Of a DNA stretch of 34,213 nt, positions 23,625 to 32,159 are shown one piece after another. Location of the stretch: assembly GCA_947453715.1 (NCBI GenBank), contig CANGHX010000009.1, positions 1 to 34,213 on the forward strand. The letters run 5' to 3'. This stretch comes from Flavobacteriales bacterium. Its GTDB lineage: Bacteria > Bacteroidota > Bacteroidia > Flavobacteriales_D > Crocinitomicaceae. Numbering within the stretch: the stretch's first letter is position 1; each line of letters starts with the position of its first letter. The position numbers were made by a program, and so were the translations under genes. The notes beneath the pieces are model-generated. The model worked only from the letters and a program-made list of their open reading frames with translations. It had not been told where the DNA came from and searched no databases.

Positions 23625-24912
23625 ATTGTTCTTTTTTGATTAAATTTTTCACGAAGTTAGGAGTTGCAAAACTTCCTTTGTGAACATCAGCATTGTAATA
23701 ACGTAAGCCTTTTGCATCTACAAACGCATCAATTTCTGATTCATTTGAAATGTTTTTAGGGTGTTTATCTCCTTTAATTCCGTATTGGAAACTCCACATA
23801 CCAGTTGGGTACGTTGGAACGAAAAATAAAGAAACTGGAGCTTTATCAGTACCAAAAATATCTTGTAATGTATGGTTTAATTCAGAAAATGCTTTCTCAT
23901 TAAATTTAGGAGATTCTCCTTGAGCTAACATAATACCGTCTTTTTTCAAAGCATTGTAACAGTTTTGGTAGAATTCAACTGAGAATAAACCTTCAGCTGG
24001 TCCAACAGGATCAGAACCATCAACAATAATAATATCATACGATTCAGGAGCTGCATTTTTAATGAATTCAATTCCGTCATCTACTAATAATTCTAATTTA
24101 GGATTATCAAATGAAGCGGCAATTTGAGGTAAATGCTCTTTACAAGCTTTAATTACTTCACCATCAATTTCAACCATTGTTACTTTTTCAACACCTTCAT
24201 GGCGTAAAATCTCTCTTACAGTTCCACCATCACCACCGCCAATTACTAAAATATTTTTAGCATTTCCGTGGGTAAACATAGCTGGGTGAGAAATCATTTC
24301 ATGGTAATGGAATTCATCTTCAATTGTTGTCATTACCATATCATCTAACGCTAACATTTTACCATATTTGTATGATTCAATGATTCTAACACGTTGAAAT
24401 GGTGATTGAACATCATAGAAAACATCACCTGTAAAACGTAATGATAATGCTTGGTTTTCATCTTTATCTGTAAACCATACATTTCTAGTGAAAAATTCAG
24501 GATTTCTCCATTCACTCGCTTTTTGGCGCATAGTTGTCATGTCGAAATCGTTTCGGTTTAATAAGTTAACCGATCCTCTTTTCATTTCGATTGCAGAGTA
24601 AGACTTCGCTTGAAAAGCTTCTTTTAAAAAGTCAAAAGAAATCCACGCATCCATTTCTCCACAAGTAAATAAATCTACTGCAGCATAACCGTACTCTGGC
24701 CATGTATGAATTGCAAGATGACTTTCTTGAATTACGACTACTCCAGAAACACCATAAGGTGAAAAATGGTGAAATGTTGAGTTGATAACTGTTGCTCCAG
24801 CTTTTTGTGCTGCTGCAACCATGTCTCTCTCAATTGCCGCTACATCATTCATAATGTGCGGTTCACAGTTCATAAACTCTACAAGAATATGATTTCCAAG
24901 TGCTGTACTCAT
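23617..24912 (-). CDS. speDE: Fused S-adenosylmethionine decarboxylase-spermidine synthase (SpeD-SpeE)
   Basis: The 431-residue protein joins two enzymes. Residues 1 to about 120 form a prokaryotic AdoMet decarboxylase: [20 protein letters not shown] has the self-cleavage Glu63-Ser64 pair that yields the pyruvoyl group, with His69 and Cys84 in the positions of the Thermotoga His68 and Cys83. Residues from about 138 onward form spermidine synthase, with GGGDGG at 225-230, [10 protein letters not shown] at 297-306 and the [11 protein letters not shown] ending. The decarboxylated AdoMet made by the first half is the aminopropyl donor for the second, with putrescine from the overlapping speB. No stop or frameshift divides the halves. 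It has a good promoter just upstream. Confidence 0.95.
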   Translation of the reverse strand: MSTALGNHILVEFMNCEPHIMNDVAAIERDMVAAAQKAGATVINSTFHHFSPYGVSGVVVIQESHLAIHTWPEYGYAAVDLFTCGEMDAWISFDFLKEAFQAKSYSAIEMKRGSVNLLNRNDFDMTTMRQKASEWRNPEFFTRNVWFTDKDENQALSLRFTGDVFYDVQSPFQRVRIIESYKYGKMLALDDMVMTTIEDEFHYHEMISHPAMFTHGNAKNILVIGGGDGGTVREILRHEGVEKVTMVEIDGEVIKACKEHLPQIAASFDNPKLELLVDDGIEFIKNAAPESYDIIIVDGSDPVGPAEGLFSVEFYQNCYNALKKDGIMLAQGESPKFNEKAFSELNHTLQDIFGTDKAPVSLFFVPTYPTGMWSFQYGIKGDKHPKNISNESEIDAFVDAKGLRYYNADVHKGSFATPNFVKNLIKKEQYV

Positions 24913-24943
24913 TTTTTGTATGGTAATATTATAAATTTGAGTG

Positions 24944-24972
24944 CAAAAGTAGCGTTTTCAAACTAAAACAAA
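24944..24972 (-). promoter_or_regulatory. Promoter of the speDE-speB operon
   Basis: On the minus strand a TTTG -33 element (24972-24969) is followed after 17 nt by TACTTTTG (24951-24944), an exact TAnnTTTG -7 box. The spacing fits the known Bacteroidota sigma factor, and the ATG lies 31 nt further on. This is the most complete promoter in the window. Confidence 0.7.
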
Positions 24973-25054
24973 GTGATTTTCAATAAAAATGTTTTGTTAA
25001 GTTTTTGTTTACATTGAAATGAGAAAAAAACAAAACACTTTTTTATTTAAAAAT

Positions 25055-25543
25055 TTATGTTAAACTATGATGAAGCTCATTGAATTCATGGTTTAAAATA
25101 TTTTTACCAAGTTCAATTTCTTCTTCTGTACCATTTACGAAAATTAAATATTTCCCACTTTTTATATGTTCTTCATATTTTACAACATATTCATCCTTAA
25201 CACCTAACTCTAACAAAATGGATCCTAAGCCTCCTGCAACCAAGCCTGCATCTAAACCTCCAAATGCACCAACCAAAGCACCGGCTCCATAAAGAAAACC
25301 TAATCCTGGAACGGCAAAAACACCAATTCCAACTAATAAGCCTAATGTTGTTCCAATTGCAGTCCCTGCTATCAATGGAGAAGCAATTAATGGTTTATTT
25401 GATTTAATATGAATTTTATCATCTTCAATATCTGCTTTACCGATGATGGAGACTTTTTCTAATGGAAATTTCATTTCTTTTAGAATGTTTAATGCATGAA
25501 CAGCATCATCATGTGAATTGTAAATTGCTATACTAGTTTTCAT
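25055..25543 (-). CDS. YflT/general stress protein-like protein with glycine-rich hydrophobic core
   Basis: The 162-residue protein starts with a ferredoxin-like strand-helix-strand unit (TSIAIYNSHDDAVHALNIL then KVSIIGKAD), as in the YflT/general stress protein 17M domain. A central hydrophobic Gly/Ala-rich stretch at about 55-112 (ASPLIAGTAIGTTLGLLVGIG and so on) is long enough for two membrane-inserting segments, and the end folds back as a second regulatory-like unit (KYLIFVNGTEEEI). Such proteins, related to DUF1269, are often stress-induced; their action is unknown. It is a single gene with 142 nt to the speDE start and 93 nt to pepT. Confidence 0.75.
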   Translation of the reverse strand: MKTSIAIYNSHDDAVHALNILKEMKFPLEKVSIIGKADIEDDKIHIKSNKPLIASPLIAGTAIGTTLGLLVGIGVFAVPGLGFLYGAGALVGAFGGLDAGLVAGGLGSILLELGVKDEYVVKYEEHIKSGKYLIFVNGTEEEIELGKNILNHEFNELHHSLT

Positions 25544-25636
25544 AATTATTGTATTTTAATTAAGCTAAACTAAATATTTGAGCAATATTAAAACATGATA
25601 TTTATCAATACTTTATATGATTCTAATAAAGAGTTA

Positions 25637-26884
25637 TTATGAATGTTTCTCCCAAATCTGAACTAATTCAACCATCGTTTGGATAGCTTTCCGCATATCT
25701 TGAACGCTCACATACTCATGACGTGAATGAATTGCCATTTCTCCTGTGAAAATATTTGGACAAGGCATTCCCATAAAAGATAAACGTGAACCATCCGTAC
25801 CGCCTCGGATAATAGTAGCTTCAGAATTGATCCCAACTTTTTTCATCGCTTGAATCGCATAATCTGTAACAAAAGGAACAGTATCTAAAACTTCTTTCAT
25901 GTTTCTATATTGTTCAGTTACTTTGAAAGTATATTCTAATTCCGGATAGTTTGATAAGGTATCGATTAATATGTTTTTCAAACGATCTTCGTATTCAGTT
26001 AATTTAGAAGTGATGTGATCTCTAATAATAAATGAAACAGTTGCTTCTTCTAGGTGACCTTCAAAAGAAGTGGGATGAACAAAACCTTCTCTTTTTTCAG
26101 TCGTTTCTGGTGACCATTCGTTTTTTGGTAAAGCTGCAACAAATTCTGATGCAACTTTAATAGCATTAACCATTTTATTTTTAGCATAACCTGGATGAGC
26201 ACTAATTCCCCGAATTGTAACGGTCACAGCATCAGCAGAAAATGATTCGTCTTCAATTGATCCTAAAGTGCCACCATCTAAAGTATAACCATAATCCGCA
26301 TTTAGTTTTTTCATATCTAATTGCTCAACACCTCGTCCAACTTCTTCATCTGGAGTAAATAAAATACGGATTTTACCATGTTTAATTTGAGGGTTATTTA
26401 CGATATAGTGACAGAAATCCATAATAATAGCAACTCCTGCTTTATCATCAGCACCAAGCAATGTTAAACCGCTAGCGGTGATTAAATCGTCTCCAATTTT
26501 TGATTTTAAATAAGGATGTCTTTCAGTAGTTATAATTTGCGTTGCATCATCTGGTAACGTAATTGGATTGCCATCATAATTTCTATGTACAATTGGTTTT
26601 ACATTCGTTCCAGAACAATCAGGTGCAGTGTCGATATGTGAGCAAAAACAAATTGTTGGCAAATCATTATTGTCTGAATTACTCTCAATTGTCGCATAAA
26701 CATATCCCCATTCATCCATATGTGCATCTTCAATCCCCATCTCTAATAGCTCTTCAACTAATACTTTTGATAAATCTTTTTGTTTTTCAGAAGAAGGGAA
26801 GCTAGGAGAAATAGGATCTGCTGTTGTATCAATTTGAACATATTTCACAAAACGTTCCTCAACTGTATATTTATAATTGTTCAT
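25637..26884 (-). CDS. pepT: Peptidase T (tripeptide aminopeptidase)
   Basis: The 415-residue cytoplasmic M20 peptidase carries the dinuclear zinc-site motifs of PepT: SHIDTAPD with His83 and Asp85, GADDKAG with Asp146, and TPDEEVGRG with catalytic Glu180 and Glu181. TLDGGTLGSIEDESFSAD and the GISAHPGYAKNKMVNA dimerisation-domain motif follow, and the C-terminal RGGTDGSRLSFMG and GEMAIHSRHEYV supply the last ligand His. Length and motifs match E. coli PepT, which removes N-terminal residues from tripeptides. A TAACTTTG -7 box (26915-26908) lies 23 nt upstream of ATG 26884, in the short gap it shares with the divergent tag gene. Confidence 0.96.
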   Translation of the reverse strand: MNNYKYTVEERFVKYVQIDTTADPISPSFPSSEKQKDLSKVLVEELLEMGIEDAHMDEWGYVYATIESNSDNNDLPTICFCSHIDTAPDCSGTNVKPIVHRNYDGNPITLPDDATQIITTERHPYLKSKIGDDLITASGLTLLGADDKAGVAIIMDFCHYIVNNPQIKHGKIRILFTPDEEVGRGVEQLDMKKLNADYGYTLDGGTLGSIEDESFSADAVTVTIRGISAHPGYAKNKMVNAIKVASEFVAALPKNEWSPETTEKREGFVHPTSFEGHLEEATVSFIIRDHITSKLTEYEDRLKNILIDTLSNYPELEYTFKVTEQYRNMKEVLDTVPFVTDYAIQAMKKVGINSEATIIRGGTDGSRLSFMGMPCPNIFTGEMAIHSRHEYVSVQDMRKAIQTMVELVQIWEKHS

Positions 26885-26907
26885 ATTCTAAGAATTGTTA
26901 TTTTAGT

Positions 26908-26915
26908 CAAAGTTA
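26908..26915 (-). promoter_or_regulatory. -7 box for pepT (TAACTTTG)
   Basis: On the minus strand TAACTTTG exactly matches TAnnTTTG, 23 nt before the pepT ATG, within the 53-nt gap to the divergent tag gene. A near-match TATTTTAG (26899-26906) points the other way toward tag. No -33 TTG is apparent for pepT. Confidence 0.45.
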
Positions 26916-26937
26916 ATAGAAAATCGTAAAAATTGTC

Positions 26938-27462
26938 ATGAGTTATTGTAGTTATTGTGAAACTTTACCATTAGATAATCACCATAGGATTTATCATGAT
27001 TACCACTATGGATTTGATATTGAAAGTGATGATGAATTGTTTGGACGATTAATCCTTGAAATAAATCAAGCTGGACTATCATGGAATACGATATTGTTAA
27101 AACAAGATAATTTTAGAGTGGCCTATGATCATTTTTCAATCATTAAAGTAGCAAATTATGATCAAACTAAAATTGATGAACTATTAAATAACGCTGGAAT
27201 CATTCGAAATCGTTTAAAAGTTTATGCTGCGATTCATAATGCCAATGAAATATTGAAAATTCAAAAAGAATTTGGTACTTTTAAGAATTGGATCTTGTTA
27301 AATAATGATAAAACTTTAGTTGAATGGGTTAAATTATTTAAAAAGTCATTTAAATTTGTTGGTGGTGAAATCGTTAATGAATTTTTAATGAGTATTGGCC
27401 AATTACCTGGAGCTCATGTCGAAACATGCCCCATTTTTATAAAATTAAACAGTGGTAAGTAA
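26938..27462 (+). CDS. tag: DNA-3-methyladenine glycosylase I
   Basis: Tag excises 3-methyladenine from alkylated DNA in base excision repair. The 174-residue product keeps the family's zinc site: Cys4 near the N-terminus (MSYCSYC), His20 in YHDYHYG, and His160 and Cys164 in AHVETC near the C-terminus. It also keeps the ILEINQAGLSWNTIL segment with Glu41 for base recognition and the AGIIRNRLKV helix-hairpin-helix region. Length is slightly shorter than the E. coli enzyme (187). A second Cys (Cys7) makes a CxxC at the start. It is divergent from pepT, and the next gene begins one base after its stop. Confidence 0.94.
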   Translation: MSYCSYCETLPLDNHHRIYHDYHYGFDIESDDELFGRLILEINQAGLSWNTILLKQDNFRVAYDHFSIIKVANYDQTKIDELLNNAGIIRNRLKVYAAIHNANEILKIQKEFGTFKNWILLNNDKTLVEWVKLFKKSFKFVGGEIVNEFLMSIGQLPGAHVETCPIFIKLNSGK

Positions 27463-27463
27463 A

Positions 27464-28111
27464 ATGAAAAAACTACTAAGTATACTTTTTTTAATGATTT
27501 GCATCACTTCTTTTGCTCAATACAGCATTTATGGAGGACCTACAGTGTTAAGACCTATTGGGATTGGTAAATCATTTGTTGGTTTAAATATCGGTGCGGA
27601 GATACCTAAAGATGATGAAAGTTCTGTTTATTTAAGAGCAAATTTATTTTTAAAGAAATCGGATAGTTCTGCTACATCAATTTATTTAACGAATATTGAT
27701 CCAAATGATTATACTTTAAACAGTGTTAGAACTAGAAATTCTTTAAATTACTTTTCATTTGAAGGTGGTTTAAGACGTTATTTAGGTGGAGGTTATGATA
27801 ATTCATTTGCTTTTTTTGGTGGAACAAATTTAATGGGAGTTGTTTATAGTTCTAAGTCAAAAATTGATTCATATGATCATACTAAATATACTTTACCAGC
27901 TTCAAGTCAAGTTGCAGGAAGTGTGTTAGCTTTGTGTATTGGTTTAAATGGAGGTGTGAAATACACCTTTCCTGGAATTGGGACAGTTTTTTATGACATG
28001 TCTTTGGATTATATGCTTAAATATGTTTTTACTTCACAGAATGTGCCAACTACCTATTTAAGTCCTTTATTGATTTCTTTTAATGTTGGGTTTAGAAAAG
28101 AATTTTATTAA
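27464..28111 (+). CDS. Exported beta-barrel-like protein of unknown function
   Basis: ATG 27464, one base after the tag stop, gives MKKLLSILFLMICITSFAQ, a clean signal peptide; the track's GTG 27452 would overlap tag and spoil the N-terminus. The mature part of about 195 residues alternates hydrophobic and polar residues in probable beta strands (GLNIGAEIPK, SVYLRANLFLKK, YFSFEGGLRRYLGGG) and ends in an aromatic residue (FRKEFY), typical of small outer-membrane beta-barrels of the OmpW/PorT-like sort. No precise family is recognised. Its 3' end overlaps the convergent kinase gene by 45 nt. It is probably co-transcribed with tag only through close packing. Confidence 0.75.
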   Translation: MKKLLSILFLMICITSFAQYSIYGGPTVLRPIGIGKSFVGLNIGAEIPKDDESSVYLRANLFLKKSDSSATSIYLTNIDPNDYTLNSVRTRNSLNYFSFEGGLRRYLGGGYDNSFAFFGGTNLMGVVYSSKSKIDSYDHTKYTLPASSQVAGSVLALCIGLNGGVKYTFPGIGTVFYDMSLDYMLKYVFTSQNVPTTYLSPLLISFNVGFRKEFY

Positions 28112-28999
28112 ATCTATTTTTCTTGTGTTCAAATATTTTGGAATCTTATTTAGTTCTACTATTATTTCTTCTAAATTCTGATATCGTTGTTGATTTATTT
28201 CATTGAGAAATAATGTGATGTTAGTTTTACTATACCTATTAGGAGGTAAATTAAAACAATGCTTTTTGCAGATCTTTTCAATAATATGGAAAAGTTGTTT
28301 TGGAATTTTTCGATGACTTTGAATTGGATGAGTTATTTGAAGATTAGTCATTATGCTTGGGTTTGGGTGTCTTAATGGCAATTCTCTCGTGAATAATTGA
28401 TAAATAATAATTCCTAATGAAAATAAATCTGTGGTATGATCTATTGAATTAATATCATTTAATATCAATTCTGGAGCTGCATAACCCAATGGAAAAAGCG
28501 TGTTACGATTATGTTTTTTTGTCAAATCAATTGCTAAACCAAAGTCAATAATATTAATCTTTAATTCATCTTCAATTTCTTCAACGATTAAATTTGAAGG
28601 TTTAAAATCACAATGTACGATCGATTTTGATTTTAATTCATTTAAAGGCTGTACTAAAGCTGTTAATATTTTTTCAAGAGTAGGAATTTGGTTTTTCTTT
28701 TTAATTGTATACCAATACTCATTCAAAGGCGTACCCTTAGAAAAAGAACGAATCAATTGAATTTTCGACTCGTTTTCAATCAAATCAATTGTTTTAGGTA
28801 ATGTAGGGTGGTCAAAACTGAATTCACTTTCTAATCTTAATTGATTAACAAGATGTTGGTTTTTAGATGTTTTTTTTAATTCCTTTAATACAAAAAACTC
28901 TTTCGTAGCTCTGTTTTGAATTAAATAAACAAAACCAAATTTTCGTTTTTTTTGATTCCCTAAAACACTTATTTTCTCATATTTTTCTTCTACAATCAA
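28067..28999 (-). CDS. Hanks-type Ser/Thr protein kinase, soluble
   Basis: The 310-residue protein covers a single kinase domain: invariant Lys39 in FVLKELKK, catalytic loop HCDFKPSN (Asp131, Lys133, Asn136), DFG at 152-154, APE at 175-177, and DLFSLGIIIYQLF in the F-helix. The glycine loop is degenerate (LGNQKKRKFGFVY) and the loop is HCD instead of HRD, so it is not an RD kinase. No membrane segment or sensor domain follows; the last 60 residues are basic. TTG 28999 is the only plausible start, as no Met lies near the N-terminus, and it overlaps the methyltransferase stop as TTGA. The target is unknown. Confidence 0.88.
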   Translation of the reverse strand: MIVEEKYEKISVLGNQKKRKFGFVYLIQNRATKEFFVLKELKKTSKNQHLVNQLRLESEFSFDHPTLPKTIDLIENESKIQLIRSFSKGTPLNEYWYTIKKKNQIPTLEKILTALVQPLNELKSKSIVHCDFKPSNLIVEEIEDELKINIIDFGLAIDLTKKHNRNTLFPLGYAAPELILNDINSIDHTTDLFSLGIIIYQLFTRELPLRHPNPSIMTNLQITHPIQSHRKIPKQLFHIIEKICKKHCFNLPPNRYSKTNITLFLNEINQQRYQNLEEIIVELNKIPKYLNTRKIDLIKFFSKPNIKRNQ

Positions 29000-29763
29000 A
29001 ATCTAATAATGAAATGTTCTTTTTCTTGTTGTTTACGAGGAATTATAATTCCCATTCGAAATAAATCCATTGTCAAATTATAATCTTTTGACTGAATAAT
29101 TTTATTCCAAGCTGCAAGCATTGAATCACTCCAGCGTATGTCATCTAAAATGAAAATGGTGTCGTTGTGTGAATTTTGTTTAAGTAGTTCTAAATAAATC
29201 AGTAAAGCCTCACCATCATGGTGACCGTCTATGAATATTAGGTCATATTTTTGATTCGTATTTGCTTTTAAATATTCTATAAAAGTGGAATTTACACAGG
29301 TAACATTTACACATTCTCTAATATTTAAGTTTTGAACTGCAACTTTATAAATTTCAGAACAACCATCTAAAGTGATAATTTGAGAATCGCTATTTGCTTT
29401 TGAAAAATGAAAACTACCAACTCCAAGTGAAGTACCTAATTCTAAAATGCTTTTTGGTTTATAGAACTTCGTTATTTTATACAAAAGAGTACCATATTTA
29501 CCTCTTGAAGTGTTTGTTTTGAAAATCGATTTTAAACTTCTAATATTTCCTAAACGTTTTGATCCCACTCCAAAATCTGTTATTTCAATAGTTTTTTTGT
29601 CTTTTTTTAAAGAATTGAATAGTTTTTTTCTTTCTAAAACAAAATTATTGTCCATATTTGTTTTTAGACATTCACTGACAAATTGATAAACAAAAGGTGA
29701 ATGCGTACCGTGACGTCCTTTTGCTTTTAAAAAATAGGATATGTATTCAGAAAGTATGTTCAC
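28996..29763 (-). CDS. Class I SAM-dependent methyltransferase (O-methyltransferase-like)
   Basis: The protein has a conserved N-terminal HGTHSPFVYQF segment, a DFGVGSKR motif, then the SAM-binding Rossmann core starting ILELGTSLGVGSFHF, an acidic strand end (ITLDGC), YDLIFIDGHHDGEA and ILDDIRWSDSMLAAW. These match a Bacteroidota family near caffeoyl-CoA-type O-methyltransferases, with the metal-site-like Asp residues, but the substrate is unknown. The track begins at TTG 29778; GTG 29763 fits the family's usual distance to HGTHSPF better, and the TTG lies inside an AAGTTTTG promoter-like box, so I prefer GTG (255 residues). Its stop overlaps the kinase start, implying translational coupling. 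It is divergent from the DUF4301 gene. Confidence 0.82.
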   Translation of the reverse strand: MNILSEYISYFLKAKGRHGTHSPFVYQFVSECLKTNMDNNFVLERKKLFNSLKKDKKTIEITDFGVGSKRLGNIRSLKSIFKTNTSRGKYGTLLYKITKFYKPKSILELGTSLGVGSFHFSKANSDSQIITLDGCSEIYKVAVQNLNIRECVNVTCVNSTFIEYLKANTNQKYDLIFIDGHHDGEALLIYLELLKQNSHNDTIFILDDIRWSDSMLAAWNKIIQSKDYNLTMDLFRMGIIIPRKQQEKEHFIIRF

Positions 29764-29795
29764 AGTACAAATAAACAAAACTTTAGAATATTATC

Positions 29796-31190
29796 ATGAC
29801 AATTGTACCAAATTCAAAAATTGAGGAACAAAAAAATAAGGTTATTGGAAATCATCCAGAAGTAAAATTAGAAGCTCCATGTAAGATAAACGATGGTATT
29901 TTGTCGTTTTCTAAGAATGAGACTCTTGATAAAATAAAATTATTTGAAAATACAGATTTTACTTCTTGTTTTTTTATTCCTGCTTCAGGATCGGGTTCAA
30001 GAATGTTTCAATTCTTATTTGATTTTTTAGAAGAGCCAAATGAAGAGAATAGAGGACAAGTCGAACGTTTTTTAAATCATATTTCTGATTTTGCATTTTT
30101 TCAACAATTACCTATTTCAATTCGTAAAAAATTAAAAAATCACGATGTTGAATTAGATGAATTTGTTTCTTATTTATTGAATGGACACGGCATGGGGTAT
30201 GGTGATTTACCAAAAGGTTTAATTCCTTTCCATAAAAATGACCCGTTTATTTTGACTCCTTTTCAAGAACATGTTTTACAAGGTGCAAAAGTAATAGATG
30301 AAAATGTAAAATTTCACTTTACTGTTCAATCAAAATTTAAAGAGAAAATTGAACAAGTTATTCAAAACATTCAAGGTTTGACAGGTCAAGTATATAATAT
30401 CGAATTTTCTGAACAAGATCAAGCATCTAATGCTATTGCTTTCAAATTAGACGGTGAAGTTTGTATCAATGAAAAAAATGAAATATTAGAGCGTCCTGCT
30501 GGCCATGGAGCTTTATTAACTAATCTTAATGAAATTGATTCAGATTTAATTTTCATTAAAAACATTGATAATGTTCAACATATTTCAAAATCAAAAGAAA
30601 CAAGTGATACTTGGAAGTTTTTAGGAGGAATATTATTAGAATTTAAAAGAGAAGCAGGTAAAGTTTTTGAAAATCCGTCTTTAGAAGGGATCATTACATT
30701 GAACAAAAAATATCAAATCTATAATGAAGAATTGTTGAACAGATTGTCAATGAATGAATTGTTAGATCTATTAAATAGACCGGTTAGAGTTTGTGGAATG
30801 GTTCGAAACGAAGGTCAACCTGGAGGTGGTCCATTCTGGATTAATGATAATGGAGTCATTTCAAAACAAATCGTTGAGAAGTCTCAAATCACAATGCGTG
30901 GTGAACAATATAGATTAATGGTTCAAAGTAACTTCTTTAATCCTGTAATGATAGTTGCTTCTGGTAAAGATTTAAAAAACAACAAATTGGATTTAGAAAA
31001 TTACAAGGATGATTCCAAGTTTTTTCTGGTTAAAAAGAAATATAAAGGACAAGATATTCGATTTATTGAATTACCAGGATTATGGAATGGAAGTATGGCG
31101 CATTGGAATAGCTTATTCGTTGAAATCCCTTCAGATACATTTAGCCCTGTAAAAACAGTTTTAGATCTTTTAGATACAGCGCATATATAA
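29796..31190 (+). CDS. DUF4301 family protein (nucleotidyltransferase-like N-terminus)
   Basis: The 464-residue cytoplasmic protein contains FIPASGSGSRMFQF at about 60-73, a loop resembling the GxGxR nucleotide-binding start of sugar nucleotidyltransferases, and later ERPAGHGALLTNLNEI, RVCGMVRNEGQPGGGPFWI and ELPGLWNGSMAHWNS. This combination is typical of DUF4301, a Bacteroidota family related in fold to NDP-sugar pyrophosphorylases but without known activity. Length and motif order fit. It begins 32 nt from the divergent methyltransferase start and is followed after 8 nt by a phosphatase-superfamily gene. A role in sugar or lipid-head-group activation is possible but unproven. Confidence 0.85.
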   Translation: MTIVPNSKIEEQKNKVIGNHPEVKLEAPCKINDGILSFSKNETLDKIKLFENTDFTSCFFIPASGSGSRMFQFLFDFLEEPNEENRGQVERFLNHISDFAFFQQLPISIRKKLKNHDVELDEFVSYLLNGHGMGYGDLPKGLIPFHKNDPFILTPFQEHVLQGAKVIDENVKFHFTVQSKFKEKIEQVIQNIQGLTGQVYNIEFSEQDQASNAIAFKLDGEVCINEKNEILERPAGHGALLTNLNEIDSDLIFIKNIDNVQHISKSKETSDTWKFLGGILLEFKREAGKVFENPSLEGIITLNKKYQIYNEELLNRLSMNELLDLLNRPVRVCGMVRNEGQPGGGPFWINDNGVISKQIVEKSQITMRGEQYRLMVQSNFFNPVMIVASGKDLKNNKLDLENYKDDSKFFLVKKKYKGQDIRFIELPGLWNGSMAHWNSLFVEIPSDTFSPVKTVLDLLDTAHI

Positions 31191-31198
31191 GTTTGATA

Positions 31199-32158
31199 AT
31201 GAATTGGAAATTAAAATCATTTTTGAGTTTTAGTATATTCGTTTCTATATTATTATCTTCTTTTAGAAATAATGAAACGAAAACTGTTTCAAATCCGGTT
31301 TTTTATAAAACGGAGAATGTCATTGTTTTAGTTATTGATGGTCCACGTTTTTCCGAAACATTTGGTGATTCAACAAGAAAATACATTCCTCATTTGGCAA
31401 ATGATTTAGCACCAAAAGGTGTCTTATTAACAAATTTCAAAAATAATGGAACAACTACAACTGTTTCAGGACATGCTGCAATTACTTCAGGAGTTTATCA
31501 AAATTTAAAAAATAATGGTTTAGACTTCCCGAAAAACCCATCTTTTTTCCAGTATTATTTGAAAGAGAAACAACTTCCAAAAGATAAAGCTTGGATCATT
31601 TCGAGCAAAGGGAAATTAAATATCCTTTCAAACGCAAAAAAGAAAGAATGGAAAGATGTTTATTCTCCGATGTCATATTGTGGAATCAAAGGGTCTGGAA
31701 ATGGTTATGTTGGGGATGTAGAAACTTGGGGGGATGTTAAACGCATTATTTCAGACTACAAGCCTAATTTATTACTAATAAATCTTTTAAGTGTTGATGT
31801 TGCTGGTCATAATAACAATTGGGAAGGATATTTAGAAGCTTTGAAAAACACAGATAACTATGCGTTTGAATTGTGGAATCTTTTACAAAAAGATGAAAAA
31901 TACAAAGATAAAACAACATTGATTATCACAAATGATCATGGTCGACATTTAGATGGGCACAAAAATGGATTTGTTAGTCATGGTGATAAATGTGAAGGTT
32001 GTAAACATATCTATTGTATTGGATTAGGACCAGATTTCCAGGTTAATAATGTTTCAAATGAACCTTACGAATTGATAGATATCAGCCAAACAATCGCGAC
32101 TTTGCTTCAATTTCAGATGCCGACTTCAAAGGGAAAATTAATTAAGGATTTCTTTTAA
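31199..32158 (+). CDS. Exported alkaline phosphatase superfamily protein
   Basis: From ATG 31199 (the track's TTG 31193 is only two codons earlier) the 319-residue product has an N-terminal hydrophobic signal (FLSFSIFVSILLSSF) and an alkaline-phosphatase/sulfatase fold. Visible parts are VIVLVIDGPRFSETFG with the first metal Asp, TTTTVSGHAAITSG with the nucleophile Thr/Ser region, NLLSVDVAGHNNN, and LIITNDHGRHLDGH with the second metal Asp-His and a nearby SHGDKCEGC. It could hydrolyse phospho- or sulfo-esters, or nucleotide pyrophosphates, in the periplasm. The extra CEGCKHIYC cysteines are unusual and may form a disulfide or bind metal. It follows the DUF4301 gene by 8 nt, so both are likely in one operon. 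Confidence 0.85.
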   Translation: MNWKLKSFLSFSIFVSILLSSFRNNETKTVSNPVFYKTENVIVLVIDGPRFSETFGDSTRKYIPHLANDLAPKGVLLTNFKNNGTTTTVSGHAAITSGVYQNLKNNGLDFPKNPSFFQYYLKEKQLPKDKAWIISSKGKLNILSNAKKKEWKDVYSPMSYCGIKGSGNGYVGDVETWGDVKRIISDYKPNLLLINLLSVDVAGHNNNWEGYLEALKNTDNYAFELWNLLQKDEKYKDKTTLIITNDHGRHLDGHKNGFVSHGDKCEGCKHIYCIGLGPDFQVNNVSNEPYELIDISQTIATLLQFQMPTSKGKLIKDFF

Positions 32159-32159
32159 T

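Noticed and set aside
28500-28760. Plus-strand ORF antisense to the kinase
   Set aside because: It covers the conserved HCD/DFG region on the opposite strand and is a typical shadow frame.
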